Below are positions 1 through 7,357 of a stretch of DNA of 15,698 nucleotides, piece by piece. Each line of letters starts with the position of its first letter. Position 1 is the first letter of the stretch. Source of the stretch: Pedosphaera sp. (GTDB lineage: Bacteria; Verrucomicrobiota; Verrucomicrobiia; Limisphaerales; SXTU01); contig SIBB01000033.1 of NCBI GenBank assembly GCA_009695395.1, positions 1 through 15,698 on the forward strand. The letters run 5' to 3'. Position numbers and translations under genes: made by a program. The notes below the pieces were generated by a model, which worked only from the letters and a program-made list of their open reading frames with translations, was not told where the DNA came from and made no database searches.

Positions 1-126
1 CAGCCCGTCCTCACCCATCGCATTCTGACGAACTTCCAAGCGCAGACGGAGGGCATGACGAGTCCGAAGATTATCGAGCGGCTGCTGGGAGAGCTGCGGG
101 GGAAGGAAGGCCGCGGGAAGCAGTGA
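1..126 (+). CDS. C-terminal tail of a probable MoxR-family AAA+ ATPase (5' truncated by window edge)
   Basis: Frame 1 is open from the window edge to a TGA at 124-126 and gives 41 residues. The stretch PVLTHRILTNFQAQTEG, followed by an amphipathic IIERLLGEL segment and a basic tail, resembles the end of the AAA lid domain in MoxR-type ATPases, where a conserved 'aLrHRi.lnfeA.aeG' motif is followed by a last helix. MoxR proteins are cytoplasmic AAA+ chaperones, usually encoded next to DUF58 and von Willebrand factor A proteins, and help mature or activate partner complexes. The ATPase core (Walker A and B) lies outside the window, so the call rests on the tail alone. The gene is co-directional with folE2, about 90 bases downstream. 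Confidence 0.6.
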   Translation, partial: QPVLTHRILTNFQAQTEGMTSPKIIERLLGELRGKEGRGKQ

Positions 127-216
127 TTTTGACCTGACGCCGACATCCCCGAACTGTCTGCCGGTTTCGCGCGGAAGAACCATTGGCATCCGACGCGCTG
201 GCAACTAAGCTCGGGA

Positions 217-1044
217 ATGCTTGAAGGGAACGATACCACTGTCGCAGTGACCCGCGACTCCCACGCCAAGCCGCCTTTGCACGACGTGCAGAGCGGGCAC
301 GACCACCGCGAGCTGCGGATTGACAAGGTCGGCGTGCGCGGCCTGCGTTTCCCCATCCAGATTCGCGACAAGGCGCACAGCCACCAGAACACCATCGCCA
401 CCATCTCGATGTGCGTGGACCTGCCGAAGGAATTCAAGGGCACGCACATGAGCCGCTTCATCGAGGTGCTCAACGCCCACGGCTCCATCGTCCACGTGGA
501 GAACATCGAGGATATCCTTCATGCGATGCAGGTCAGGCTGGACGCCGCCACCGCGCATCTGGAGATGGAGTTCCCGTTCTTCCTCACCAAGAAGGCGCCC
601 GTGACCGGCATGGAGGGGGTGATGGACTACACCGCGCGCTTCGCGGCAGCGGCGTGTGGGAAGGAAATTGACTTCGTGCTGACGGTCATCGTCGGCGTGA
701 CCACGCTGTGCCCCTGTTCCAAGGCCATCTCCAAACACGGCGCTCACAACCAGCGCGGCAACGTCACCGTCTCCATCCGCTCGGACAAGGTGGTGTGGAT
801 CGAGGACCTCATCGCGCTCGTCGAGGCCAGTGCCAGCAGCGAACTCTACTCCCTGCTCAAGCGGCCGGACGAGAAGGCCGTGACCGAGCGCGCCTACGAG
901 AACCCGGTCTTCGTTGAGGACCTCGTCCGCAATGTCGCCCTCAAGCTAAACGCGCTTACGGACGTGACGTGGTATAAGGTGGAGGCCGAGAACTTCGAGA
1001 GCATCCACAACCACAACGCCTACGCGTGCATTGAAAAGGGCTGA
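217..1044 (+). CDS. folE2: GTP cyclohydrolase I, type IB (FolE2)
   Basis: FolE2 converts GTP to 7,8-dihydroneopterin triphosphate, the first step of folate synthesis and the entry to queuosine-type deazapurines. The protein is 275 residues, normal for the family. Hallmarks are KGTHMSRFIE (about 74-83), CPCSKAIS with Cys165/Cys167 (165-172), the HGAHNQR segment with His174 and His177, the YENPVFVEDLVR block (228-239) and ESIHNHNAYA near the C-terminus. In this family a cysteine of the PCSK motif plus nearby His and Glu residues bind the active-site metal; Cys167 is the likely one here. The ATG at 217 has only a weak purine-rich upstream sequence, but the conserved domain begins soon after it. 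Type IB enzymes work with metals other than zinc and often replace FolE under zinc limitation; no Zur-type site is visible. No other folate or queuosine gene is adjacent. Confidence 0.95.
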   Translation: MLEGNDTTVAVTRDSHAKPPLHDVQSGHDHRELRIDKVGVRGLRFPIQIRDKAHSHQNTIATISMCVDLPKEFKGTHMSRFIEVLNAHGSIVHVENIEDILHAMQVRLDAATAHLEMEFPFFLTKKAPVTGMEGVMDYTARFAAAACGKEIDFVLTVIVGVTTLCPCSKAISKHGAHNQRGNVTVSIRSDKVVWIEDLIALVEASASSELYSLLKRPDEKAVTERAYENPVFVEDLVRNVALKLNALTDVTWYKVEAENFESIHNHNAYACIEKG

Positions 1045-1110
1045 CCTTTCCCCCAAACGCAGGACCGCGCTTGCGCCGATTGCCTCAGGCTGCAAGATTC
1101 ACGCCGCCCC

Positions 1111-2373
1111 ATGAAAGCGTCGGCCCCTTCCGATTCCCTCACGCGCCGGGACTTCGTTCGCAGCGGCTCCGCACTGGCCGCGTCCGCGCTGGCTGTCGGA
1201 CTTTCTCCCGCCACGACGCAGGCAGCCGAGGCTTCCGCCGTCGTCGGGACGAAGCCAGTCTCCACGCCGCCGCATCCCCTGCTGACACCTGCCGACAAGT
1301 TCCGTGATGTCTCCCGCGGCAACCCCAAGCCGCACTCGCTGAAGGGCGACGCGCTCGTTCAGGCGCGACTCACGCCCGAGACTTGGCGGCTGGAGATCAC
1401 CGCAGACACGACGGTGAACCCGGCGATCAAGGATCAACCCGGCTTGAGCACCCCGCTCACGCTCGCAGATGGCAACGCGCTCGATTTCCAGGCCCTGATG
1501 AAGCTCGCCGAACAGCACGGCGTGAAATTTCTCAAGGCCATGCAGTGCCTCAACATTCCCGCACCGCTAGGCCAGGGGCTGTGGGAAGGCGTGCCCTTGC
1601 GCGCGGTGCTGCGGCTCTGCGGCCAACTGCGGAACGTCCGGCGAATTTACTACTGGGGCTTTCACAACAATGACCCAAAACAGCTCTTCCAGTCCTCGCT
1701 CAGTTATTCGCAGGCGATGGAGACGCCGCCGGGCGAGTTGCCCGCCTTCCTCGCCTATCGCCTCAACGGCGAGCCCATCCCCCTCATCCGCGGTGGCCCC
1801 GTGCGCATGGTCATCCCGTGGGCGCATGGCTTCAAATCCATCAAGTGGCTTCAGCGCATCGTCGTCACCAACGACTACCGCGCCAATGACACCTACGCCG
1901 AACAGAACAACGATCCCGAGTCCCCCCTCAAGACCGCCGCGTATCTCGACAGCCTCCCGGCAAAAATCCCCATCGGCCGGATCATCACCGTAAGCGGCCT
2001 CGTCATCTCCGGTTTGTCCGGGCTGAAACGCGTCGAGTATTCGCTCAGCCGTGCGGATGCGAAGGCCGACGACGCCGAGCAATGGACCGAGACTCAGCTC
2101 GAAGCCCCGCCCGCCGACTGGAGCACTGTTCTTCCCGCCGGCGTCTCCTCACGGCAAATCCTTGGCTTCAATCCGCAGACCGGCCAGCCGGCGACGTGGC
2201 CGTTGCGCTACAGCATGGTTTCATGGTCCGCCTCGCTCAAAGGATTGGCCCCCGGCAAATATTCCCTGCGCGCCCGCGCCGTGGACTTGAACGGCTTCGC
2301 CCAACCCGAGCCGCGCTCCAATCAGAAGGCCGGCAGGAATGCGCTCGAAGCGCGCGAGTTCGAAGTGATCTGA
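1111..2373 (+). CDS. Tat-exported molybdopterin-dependent oxidoreductase, sulfite-oxidase fold
   Basis: This 420-residue protein starts with a twin-arginine signal peptide: TRRDF at 11-15, then an Ala-rich hydrophobic stretch and a likely cleavage site near residues 38-43. It should therefore be folded and loaded with Mo cofactor before export. Residues about 85-275 match the oxidoreductase molybdopterin-binding domain. Cys146 in AMQCLN is the expected molybdenum ligand, and GGPVRMVIPWAHGFKSIKWL (from about residue 229) is the conserved block before the domain boundary. Residues about 285-420 look like the Ig-like Mo-co dimerisation domain of sulfite oxidases. The usual CAGNRR sequence after the ligand is replaced by CLNIPAP, so sulfite may not be the substrate. 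No cytochrome or heme subunit lies beside it. It sits 66 bases after folE2 and converges on engB. Confidence 0.8.
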   Translation: MKASAPSDSLTRRDFVRSGSALAASALAVGLSPATTQAAEASAVVGTKPVSTPPHPLLTPADKFRDVSRGNPKPHSLKGDALVQARLTPETWRLEITADTTVNPAIKDQPGLSTPLTLADGNALDFQALMKLAEQHGVKFLKAMQCLNIPAPLGQGLWEGVPLRAVLRLCGQLRNVRRIYYWGFHNNDPKQLFQSSLSYSQAMETPPGELPAFLAYRLNGEPIPLIRGGPVRMVIPWAHGFKSIKWLQRIVVTNDYRANDTYAEQNNDPESPLKTAAYLDSLPAKIPIGRIITVSGLVISGLSGLKRVEYSLSRADAKADDAEQWTETQLEAPPADWSTVLPAGVSSRQILGFNPQTGQPATWPLRYSMVSWSASLKGLAPGKYSLRARAVDLNGFAQPEPRSNQKAGRNALEAREFEVI

Positions 2374-2409
2374 CCCCCTCATCGACCCGCACGCGGCTTG
2401 CCGAAGCGT

Positions 2410-3141
2410 TCACCAAGGCCGCCGCGATTTGGCTTGGGTGCCACGAGAATCTGGCCCCTTCACTCCCGGGCTTTTGGCCGGCGGGGTGACGATCCGAACC
2501 ATTGCATCCGGTGAAACATCGTCAGCGACCACCGATGCCTGCGCCTGATAATCAGCCATGGCCGCCCCGATCACCCCGAGCAACTCCCGCCGGCCATGCT
2601 TCGCCACTGAGGAACAGGTGAAAATCTCCGGCAGCTTCTCGCACCAGTCGGAGATCCGTTCCGAGAACGCAGCGATGTTCGCCTGAACCGTGATTGCATT
2701 CACCTTGTCAGTCTTGGTGAAGACGAGCACGAAGGGGACGGAGTTTTCAGCGAGCCATTCCACGAATTCCAAATCCATCTCTTGCGGCGGCAGGCTGGAA
2801 TCAACCAGCGCGAAGACCAGACAGAGGTTCGGGCGGTTGCAGAGGTAATTGGCCACCGCCGCGTTGAACTTGGCCTTGTCCTGCCGCGCCACATGGGCCC
2901 ACCCGTAGCCCGGCAGGTCCACCAACCGCCACGTCTTGTTCATCGTGAACATGTTGATGAGCTTGGTGAACCCCGGCGTGGCGGAAACCCGGGCCAGGCC
3001 CTGCTGGCCTGCGATGATGTTGAGCAACGACGATTTGCCCACGTTGGAGCGCCCGATGAAGGCGAACTCCGGCAGCGACTCGTCCGGACACGAGTCCAGG
3101 TCCGGGGCGCTGCGGAAAAAAGTGGCGGATGAGATGTCCAT
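2410..3141 (-). CDS. engB: Ribosome biogenesis GTP-binding protein EngB (YsxC/YihA)
   Basis: EngB is a TRAFAC-class GTPase needed for late assembly of the large ribosomal subunit. All G motifs are visible: G1 GRSNVGKSS (30-38), G2 Thr55 in ATPGFT, G3 DLPGYG (75-80), G4 TKTD (142-145) and G5 near CSS (176-178). The protein is 243 residues, about 40 longer than typical family members. The extra part is a Pro/Lys/Arg-rich tail after about residue 200, predicted to be disordered. The ATG at 3141 lies two bases after the stop of a possible 18-codon ORF and has no clear ribosome-binding site of its own. It is the last minus-strand gene before the convergent oxidoreductase, 36 bases away. Confidence 0.95.
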   Translation of the reverse strand: MDISSATFFRSAPDLDSCPDESLPEFAFIGRSNVGKSSLLNIIAGQQGLARVSATPGFTKLINMFTMNKTWRLVDLPGYGWAHVARQDKAKFNAAVANYLCNRPNLCLVFALVDSSLPPQEMDLEFVEWLAENSVPFVLVFTKTDKVNAITVQANIAAFSERISDWCEKLPEIFTCSSVAKHGRRELLGVIGAAMADYQAQASVVADDVSPDAMVRIVTPPAKSPGVKGPDSRGTQAKSRRPW

Positions 3142-3143
3142 AT

Positions 3144-3200
3144 TCAGAAACGAGCAGCCGACTGTCGCAGTAAATTTCCTTCACTGAAACATCTATTCAT
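3144..3200 (-). CDS. Possible 18-codon leader ORF upstream of engB
   Basis: On the minus strand an ATG at 3200 opens a short frame encoding MNRCFSEGNLLRQSAARF and ending in TGA, two bases before the engB start. It is preceded directly by the strongest Shine-Dalgarno-like sequence noticed in the window, GGAGGTGAT. The peptide resembles no family I know. It may exist to couple ribosomes into engB, or the match may be chance. The spacing from GGAGG to ATG is only four bases, shorter than ideal, which lowers confidence. Confidence 0.3.
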   Translation of the reverse strand: MNRCFSEGNLLRQSAARF

Positions 3201-3209
3201 ATCACCTCC
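3201..3209 (-). promoter_or_regulatory. Strong Shine-Dalgarno-like sequence before the engB leader ORF
   Basis: Minus-strand GGAGGTGAT is fully complementary to nine bases of the usual 16S rRNA 3' end. It ends immediately before the ATG of the 18-codon ORF, while engB itself, about 60 bases further on, has no comparable site. Either the small ORF is translated and passes ribosomes to engB, or the site is fortuitous. Confidence 0.4.
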
Positions 3210-3267
3210 ACAGCACCTTCTGCCCGCGACTTGGCCGCCCGCAGTTGGCCACAACCTGAAAGTTCGA

Positions 3268-4260
3268 CTACGAAGCCGCCTGAAGCTCCCGCGCCCGGAG
3301 ACACGCCACATCGCGTCCGGGAGAAATTTCTTCCAGCGCCGGGACCGTCGCCTTGCACGCCTCCACAGCAAACCGGCAACGCGGGTGAAACGCGCAGCCG
3401 CTCGGCGGGTTCAGCGGCGAAGGCGGATCGCCCGCGAGCACGACGCGCTGGCGCAGCTTCTCGCGCGCGGGGTCCGGCACGGGCACCGCGCTGACGAGCG
3501 CCTGCGTGTAGGGATGCAGCGGGTGGTCGAACACCTCCGCCGCCGGCCCCAGCTCGATGATCTTGCCCAGATACATCACCGCGATGCGGTCCGCGATGTG
3601 CCGCACCACCGAGAGATCGTGCGAGATGAAGACCAGCGTCAGCCCCATCTCGCGCGAGAGCTTGGCGAGCAGGTTGATGATCTGCGCCTGAATCGAAACA
3701 TCCAGCGCCGACACCGGCTCATCCGCCACGATCAACTTCGGCTCCACTGCCAGCGCGCGCGCAATGGCGATGCGCTGCCGCTGTCCGCCGCTGAACTCGT
3801 GCGGATACTTGCGCTGGTAACGCGGCGCGAGGCCGACCTTCTCCATCAACGCCGCCACGCGCGCGGGCAGCTCGCTTGCCGGCACCGCGTGATGCGCGCG
3901 AATCGCCTCTGCCAGCGTGTCGAACACCGTCATGCGCGGGTTCAGCGACGCATACGGGTCCTGGAAAATCATCTGGAAGTCCGCGCGCGCCGACCGCAGC
4001 TCCGCGCCGCGCAACGCCGTCAGGCTCCGCCCGCCCAGCACCACCGTGCCCTCGCTCGCCGGGAGCAACTGCAGAATGGTTCGCCCCAGCGTAGACTTCC
4101 CGCAGCCCGACTCGCCGACCAGCCCGAGGATTTCCCCCTGCCGCAGCGTGAGCGACACGCCATCCACCGCCCGCACCGTCCCCACGCGCTTGCGGAACAC
4201 AAGGCCGTGCTCCACCGGGAAGTGGGTCTTCACGTCACGCAGTTCGAGGAAGGGAGTCAT
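3268..4260 (-). CDS. oppF: Oligopeptide/dipeptide ABC transporter, ATP-binding protein (OppF/DppF type)
   Basis: This is the second ATPase of a peptide-type ABC importer, working with OppD on the cytoplasmic face of the OppBC channel. The 330-residue protein shows Walker A GESGCGKST (49-57), Q-loop Gln100, signature FSGGQ (156-160), Walker B LIVADE (176-181) and H-loop His214. The C-terminal oligopeptide-transporter extension carries four cysteines (289, 295, 302, 320) in the spacing typical of OppD/OppF/DppF, where they can bind an iron-sulfur cluster. Length is normal. It is the last gene of the transporter cluster. Its ATG lies 8 bases from one arm of an inverted-repeat element and has no obvious ribosome-binding site. 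Peptide specificity is inferred from the family; nickel or oligosaccharide importers share this architecture. Confidence 0.9.
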   Translation of the reverse strand: MTPFLELRDVKTHFPVEHGLVFRKRVGTVRAVDGVSLTLRQGEILGLVGESGCGKSTLGRTILQLLPASEGTVVLGGRSLTALRGAELRSARADFQMIFQDPYASLNPRMTVFDTLAEAIRAHHAVPASELPARVAALMEKVGLAPRYQRKYPHEFSGGQRQRIAIARALAVEPKLIVADEPVSALDVSIQAQIINLLAKLSREMGLTLVFISHDLSVVRHIADRIAVMYLGKIIELGPAAEVFDHPLHPYTQALVSAVPVPDPAREKLRQRVVLAGDPPSPLNPPSGCAFHPRCRFAVEACKATVPALEEISPGRDVACLRARELQAAS

Positions 4261-4268
4261 TGGTTTTG

Positions 4269-4375
4269 AGCCACAGATGAAACACAGATTGAACAGAGAT
4301 AAGAAGCAACCAGAGACAGCCTCTCAGTCCCTGGCTTTGCCTCATCTGTGTTCAATCTCTGTTTCATCTGTGGCT
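4269..4375. repeat. Intergenic inverted-repeat element, CACAGAT family, copy 1
   Basis: Two 32-base arms, 4269-4300 and 4344-4375, are reverse complements at 30 of 32 positions, around a 43-base spacer. Each arm starts with AGCCACAGATGAAACA and contains repeated CACAGAT/AGAGAT units. The element fills the oppD-oppF gap, and its outer end supplies two bases of the oppD TAG stop. Its AT-rich, unit-like composition contrasts with the GC-rich genes beside it. A second copy lies at 7203-7331, and a lone CACAGATGA at 5367-5375 may be a relic. No transposase or U-tract is associated. Confidence 0.85.
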
Positions 4376-5354
4376 AAAGTTTCAGTTTCCCACGCTGCAC
4401 CCGCACGCACGCACTGGCGTGGCCGGGTTCGATTTCCTTCAACACCACTTCATCTGTCCGGCACTCGGGCTGCGCGAACTCACACCGGTCAGCAAAGGCG
4501 CAGGCGGGTAGCGGCTTGGACACGTCGGGGGGCAGGCCGGGGATGGTGTAAAGCTCTGCGCCCTTGCCTTGCAGCGCCGGGATGCTGCGCTGGAGCGCGC
4601 GGTTGTAGGGGTGCAGCGGGCGCGCGAAGATGTCCTCCACCCGGCCCGACTCCACCACGCGGCCCGCATACATCACCAGCACCCGCTGGCAGAAGCTCGC
4701 CACCACGCCGAGGTCGTGCGAAATCCAGATCACCGCCATGCCGCGCTCGCGCTGGAGCCGCGCGATGAGATCGAGAATCTGCGCCTGCACGGTCACGTCC
4801 AGCGCCGTGGTCGGTTCGTCGGCGATGAGCAAATCCGGCTGCGTGATGAGCGCCATCGCGATCATCACGCGCTGCCGCATCCCGCCGCTGAACTCGTGCG
4901 GGTGGCTGCGAATGCGCCGCGCGGCGTCCGGCACGCCGACTTCCTCCAGCGCGCGGATGGCGCGCTTCACCGCCTCGGCGCGCGGCATGTGCTCGTGGAT
5001 GAGCAGCGGCTCGATGAGCTGTTCCTCGATCCGCAGATAGGGATTCAGCGAGGTCATCGGGTCCTGGAAAATCATCGCGATGCGCTTGCCACGAATCTTG
5101 TTCAACTCCGCCTCCTTCATCGCGAGCAAGTCCGCACCGTCGAAGCGCGCCGTGCCACTCTCGATACGTCCCGGCGGCTTGGGAATGAGGCCCATTAGGG
5201 AGTAGCAGGTCACGGACTTGCCCGAGCCGCTCTCGCCCACGATGCCCAGCGTCTCGCCCTTCTCCACGCTGAACGACACGCCATCCACGGCGCGCACGAT
5301 GCCGTTGCGCGTATGGAAGTAGGCGCGGAGATTGGCTACTTCAAGCAAGGGCAT
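4374..5354 (-). CDS. oppD: Oligopeptide/dipeptide ABC transporter, ATP-binding protein (OppD/DppD type)
   Basis: This is the first ATPase of the peptide-type importer. The frame stays open far upstream into oppC, but the family begins at MPLLEVANLRAYF, so I take the ATG at 5354, giving 326 residues, the normal OppD length. Walker A is GESGSGKSV (40-48), with Val in place of Thr as is usual for OppD. The Q-loop is in MIFQDP (95-100), the signature is FSGGM (155-159), Walker B is LLIADE (175-180) and the H-loop is His213. The C-terminal cysteine cluster (285, 291, 298, 316) matches the iron-sulfur-type motif of these ATPases. It lies 26 bases after oppC, and its stop codon is formed at the edge of an inverted-repeat element. 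Confidence 0.92.
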   Translation of the reverse strand: MPLLEVANLRAYFHTRNGIVRAVDGVSFSVEKGETLGIVGESGSGKSVTCYSLMGLIPKPPGRIESGTARFDGADLLAMKEAELNKIRGKRIAMIFQDPMTSLNPYLRIEEQLIEPLLIHEHMPRAEAVKRAIRALEEVGVPDAARRIRSHPHEFSGGMRQRVMIAMALITQPDLLIADEPTTALDVTVQAQILDLIARLQRERGMAVIWISHDLGVVASFCQRVLVMYAGRVVESGRVEDIFARPLHPYNRALQRSIPALQGKGAELYTIPGLPPDVSKPLPACAFADRCEFAQPECRTDEVVLKEIEPGHASACVRVQRGKLKL

Positions 5355-5380
5355 GGGAGTTTTGCGCACAGATGAAGAAA

Positions 5381-6283
5381 TCAGTCCTTGCTCGCCCGCA
5401 CATCGAGCGCGTCGCGGAGGCCGTCGCCGAGGAAGTTCAGGCAGAAGAGCGTCGCGCTGAACGCGCCGGCGGGGAAGACCAGCATCCACCAGTATTCCTC
5501 CATGCGGTCCGCGCCATCCTTGATCATCGAACCCCATGAGCTCATCGGCGGTTGCACGCCGAGGCCCAGGAAGCTCAGGAAGGCTTCGAGCAACATCACG
5601 GCGGGCACGGTGAGCGTGGTGTAAACGATCACCGGCCCGAGCACGTTCGGAATCATGTGCCGCAGGATGATGCGGCGCTTGCGCAAGCCCAGCGCGTGCG
5701 CGGCTTCGACAAATTCCATCCGCTTCAGCGACGCCACTTGGCCACGCACGATGCGCGCCATCGTGAGCCATTCCACCGCGCCGATAGCCGCGAAGAGCAG
5801 CCATAACTCGCGCCCGAGCCACACCGTGAGCAGGATTACGAAGAGAGTGAACGGGAGCGCATAAAGGATGTCCACGAGGCGCATCATGAGCGCGTCGAGC
5901 TTGCCGCCGATGAAGCCGGAGATGGCTCCGTAGAGCAAGCCGATGGTGAGCGCCACGGCGGTCGCGCACGCGCCGACCATGAGCGACACGCGCCCGCCGT
6001 AGAGCAGCCGCGTGAATTGGTCGCGCCCGAGGTGGTCGGTGCCGAGCCAGTGTTTCGTGGACGGCGGGGCTGCGCCGAGCGCGAGGTCCTGCGCGTCGTA
6101 GGCGTGCGGCGAGACCCACGGCGCGGCGACGCAGAGCAGGCCCAGCGCGGTGACGATGAACGCGCTGGCGAGCGCGAGCTTGTTCTTGCGCAAGCGCGCC
6201 CACGCGTCCTGCCACAGGGAGTGGCCGGCCTCGATGGCAGTCGCGGGCGACGGGGAAGTTACGTTGGGGTCGGAGGCCGTCAT
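5381..6283 (-). CDS. oppC: Oligopeptide/dipeptide ABC transporter permease (OppC/DppC type)
   Basis: This is an inner-membrane permease that forms the translocation channel with OppB. The frame is open far upstream, but the ATG at 6283 overlaps the oppB stop in an ATGA tetranucleotide and gives 300 residues, the normal length. A cytoplasmic N-terminus precedes a first membrane segment (about 36-57). The typical OppC periplasmic motif HWLGTDHLGRDQFTRLLYG follows (78-96). Further hydrophobic segments lie near 100-123, 137-157, 162-177, 215-240 and 265-287. The EAA loop that contacts the ATPases is EAAHALGLRKRRIILRHMIP (193-212). The four-base overlap indicates translational coupling with oppB. 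Confidence 0.92.
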   Translation of the reverse strand: MTASDPNVTSPSPATAIEAGHSLWQDAWARLRKNKLALASAFIVTALGLLCVAAPWVSPHAYDAQDLALGAAPPSTKHWLGTDHLGRDQFTRLLYGGRVSLMVGACATAVALTIGLLYGAISGFIGGKLDALMMRLVDILYALPFTLFVILLTVWLGRELWLLFAAIGAVEWLTMARIVRGQVASLKRMEFVEAAHALGLRKRRIILRHMIPNVLGPVIVYTTLTVPAVMLLEAFLSFLGLGVQPPMSSWGSMIKDGADRMEEYWWMLVFPAGAFSATLFCLNFLGDGLRDALDVRASKD

Positions 6284-7194
6284 TCCAGCCTCACCTTCGG
6301 GTTGAGCCACGCCTGCGCCACATCCACCAGCAGGTTGAAGAACAGAATGATGGCCGAGAAGAAGAACACCGTGCCGCCCACCACCGGGATGTCGCGGTCG
6401 AAGACGGAGCCGACGAAGTATTTGCCGAGCCCCGGGATATTGAAAACCGTCTCGATGACGAACGAGCCGGTGATGAGGCCCGCCGCCGCTGGGCCGAGGA
6501 AGGTCACCACCGGCAGCAGGCCGCCGCGCAGCGCGTGCCGAGTGAGGATACGCAGGCCGGATGCGCCCTTCGCCCGCGCGGTGCGAATGAAATCTTGCCC
6601 CATGACCTCCAGCATCCCGCCGCGTGTGAGCCGCGCGACGTAGGCGGCGAGATGGAAACCCAGCGTGAGCGCGGGCAGCACGCGATCCCCGGGCGTGTTC
6701 CAGCCGGAGGTGTGGAACCAGCCCAGCTTGAGCGCGAAGAAGAGCACCACCATCGGCCCGAGCACGAACGTGGGCAGGCACACGCCCACCATCGCGGCGG
6801 ACATCGGCACGTAGTCCTGCGCGGAGTTGGGCTTTTGCGCCGCGAGCATCCCGGCGGGCAGCCCGATGGCCAGCGCGATGAGCAACGACCACGCGCCCAG
6901 TTCCAGCGACACGGGGAAAGACTCGCGGATGATTTCGCCGACGGTGCGGTTCGAGTGGCGGATGGACGGCTGCTGTCCGGTAACGAGGGATTTGAGGAAG
7001 TTGACGTATTGCACACTGAGCGGTTTGTCCAAGCCGTAGTGCGCTTCGAGCCGCTTGAGGATTTCGGGCGGGATGCTTTTCTCCGCGGTGAAGGGGCCGC
7101 CCGGCGCGAACCGCACCATGAAAAAGGTGAGCGTCGCCACCGCCCAGAGGACCGGGAGCGTCTGTAGGAGTCGGATGAGGAGGAAGCGGGCCAT
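6280..7194 (-). CDS. oppB: Oligopeptide/dipeptide ABC transporter permease (OppB/DppB type)
   Basis: This is the partner permease of OppC, at the usual length of 304 residues. It opens with the classic MARFLLIRLLQTLPVLW start, whose first membrane helix spans about 9-29. A periplasmic region with the family's 'R..LGLdkPl..QY..fl' pattern follows (LEAHYGLDKPLSVQYVNFL, 49-67), then further helices near 98-118, 132-156, 170-188, 228-248 and 273-293. The EAA-like cytoplasmic loop is RTARAKGASGLRILTRHAL (204-222). The stop overlaps the oppC start by four bases. The ATG lies eight bases after an arm of an inverted-repeat element and has no visible Shine-Dalgarno, so its initiation may be weak or depend on the element. 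Confidence 0.93.
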   Translation of the reverse strand: MARFLLIRLLQTLPVLWAVATLTFFMVRFAPGGPFTAEKSIPPEILKRLEAHYGLDKPLSVQYVNFLKSLVTGQQPSIRHSNRTVGEIIRESFPVSLELGAWSLLIALAIGLPAGMLAAQKPNSAQDYVPMSAAMVGVCLPTFVLGPMVVLFFALKLGWFHTSGWNTPGDRVLPALTLGFHLAAYVARLTRGGMLEVMGQDFIRTARAKGASGLRILTRHALRGGLLPVVTFLGPAAAGLITGSFVIETVFNIPGLGKYFVGSVFDRDIPVVGGTVFFFSAIILFFNLLVDVAQAWLNPKVRLE

Positions 7195-7202
7195 TACGTC
7201 TT

Positions 7203-7331
7203 AGCCACAGATGAACACAGATCGGACACAGATGAAAACTTAAGGACGGGACTGCAGGAGAGCAGGACACTGTATGGCGCTCAACTTTAGCTCCTTCCCA
7301 ATCTGTGTTTCATCAGTGTGCATCTGTGGCT
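7203..7331. repeat. Intergenic inverted-repeat element, CACAGAT family, copy 2
   Basis: The 163-base gap between the binding-protein gene and oppB holds arms at 7203-7233 and 7301-7331 that are reverse complements at about 26 of 31 positions, around a 67-base spacer. Both arms start AGCCACAGATG and repeat the ACACAGAT unit, matching copy 1 in arm sequence but not in the spacer. The element could form a long hairpin in the operon transcript, between the gene for the abundant binding protein and the permease genes, a position where such structures often protect or separate mRNA segments. There is no U-tract after the stem. Confidence 0.8.
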
Positions 7332-7357
7332 AAAAGTCCCCTTCCTGACCTCGCCCG

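Noticed and set aside
4269..4375. The oppD-oppF hairpin as an intrinsic terminator
   Set aside because: No U-tract follows the stem on either strand, and the next gene belongs to the same transporter.
4374..6215. A single long frame joining oppD to upstream sequence, suggesting a fusion
   Set aside because: The upstream part lies in the wrong frame of the oppC permease. Family length and motifs place the oppD start at 5354.
5381..7270. A long frame extending oppC through oppB and beyond, suggesting a fused permease
   Set aside because: The extension is an off-frame reading of oppB. The ATGA overlap at 6280-6283 and family length fix the oppC start.
4269..7331. CACAGAT arms as a CRISPR array or transposon ends
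   Set aside because: The arms are inverted pairs rather than regularly spaced direct repeats, spacers are single and unequal, and no transposase or cas gene is present.
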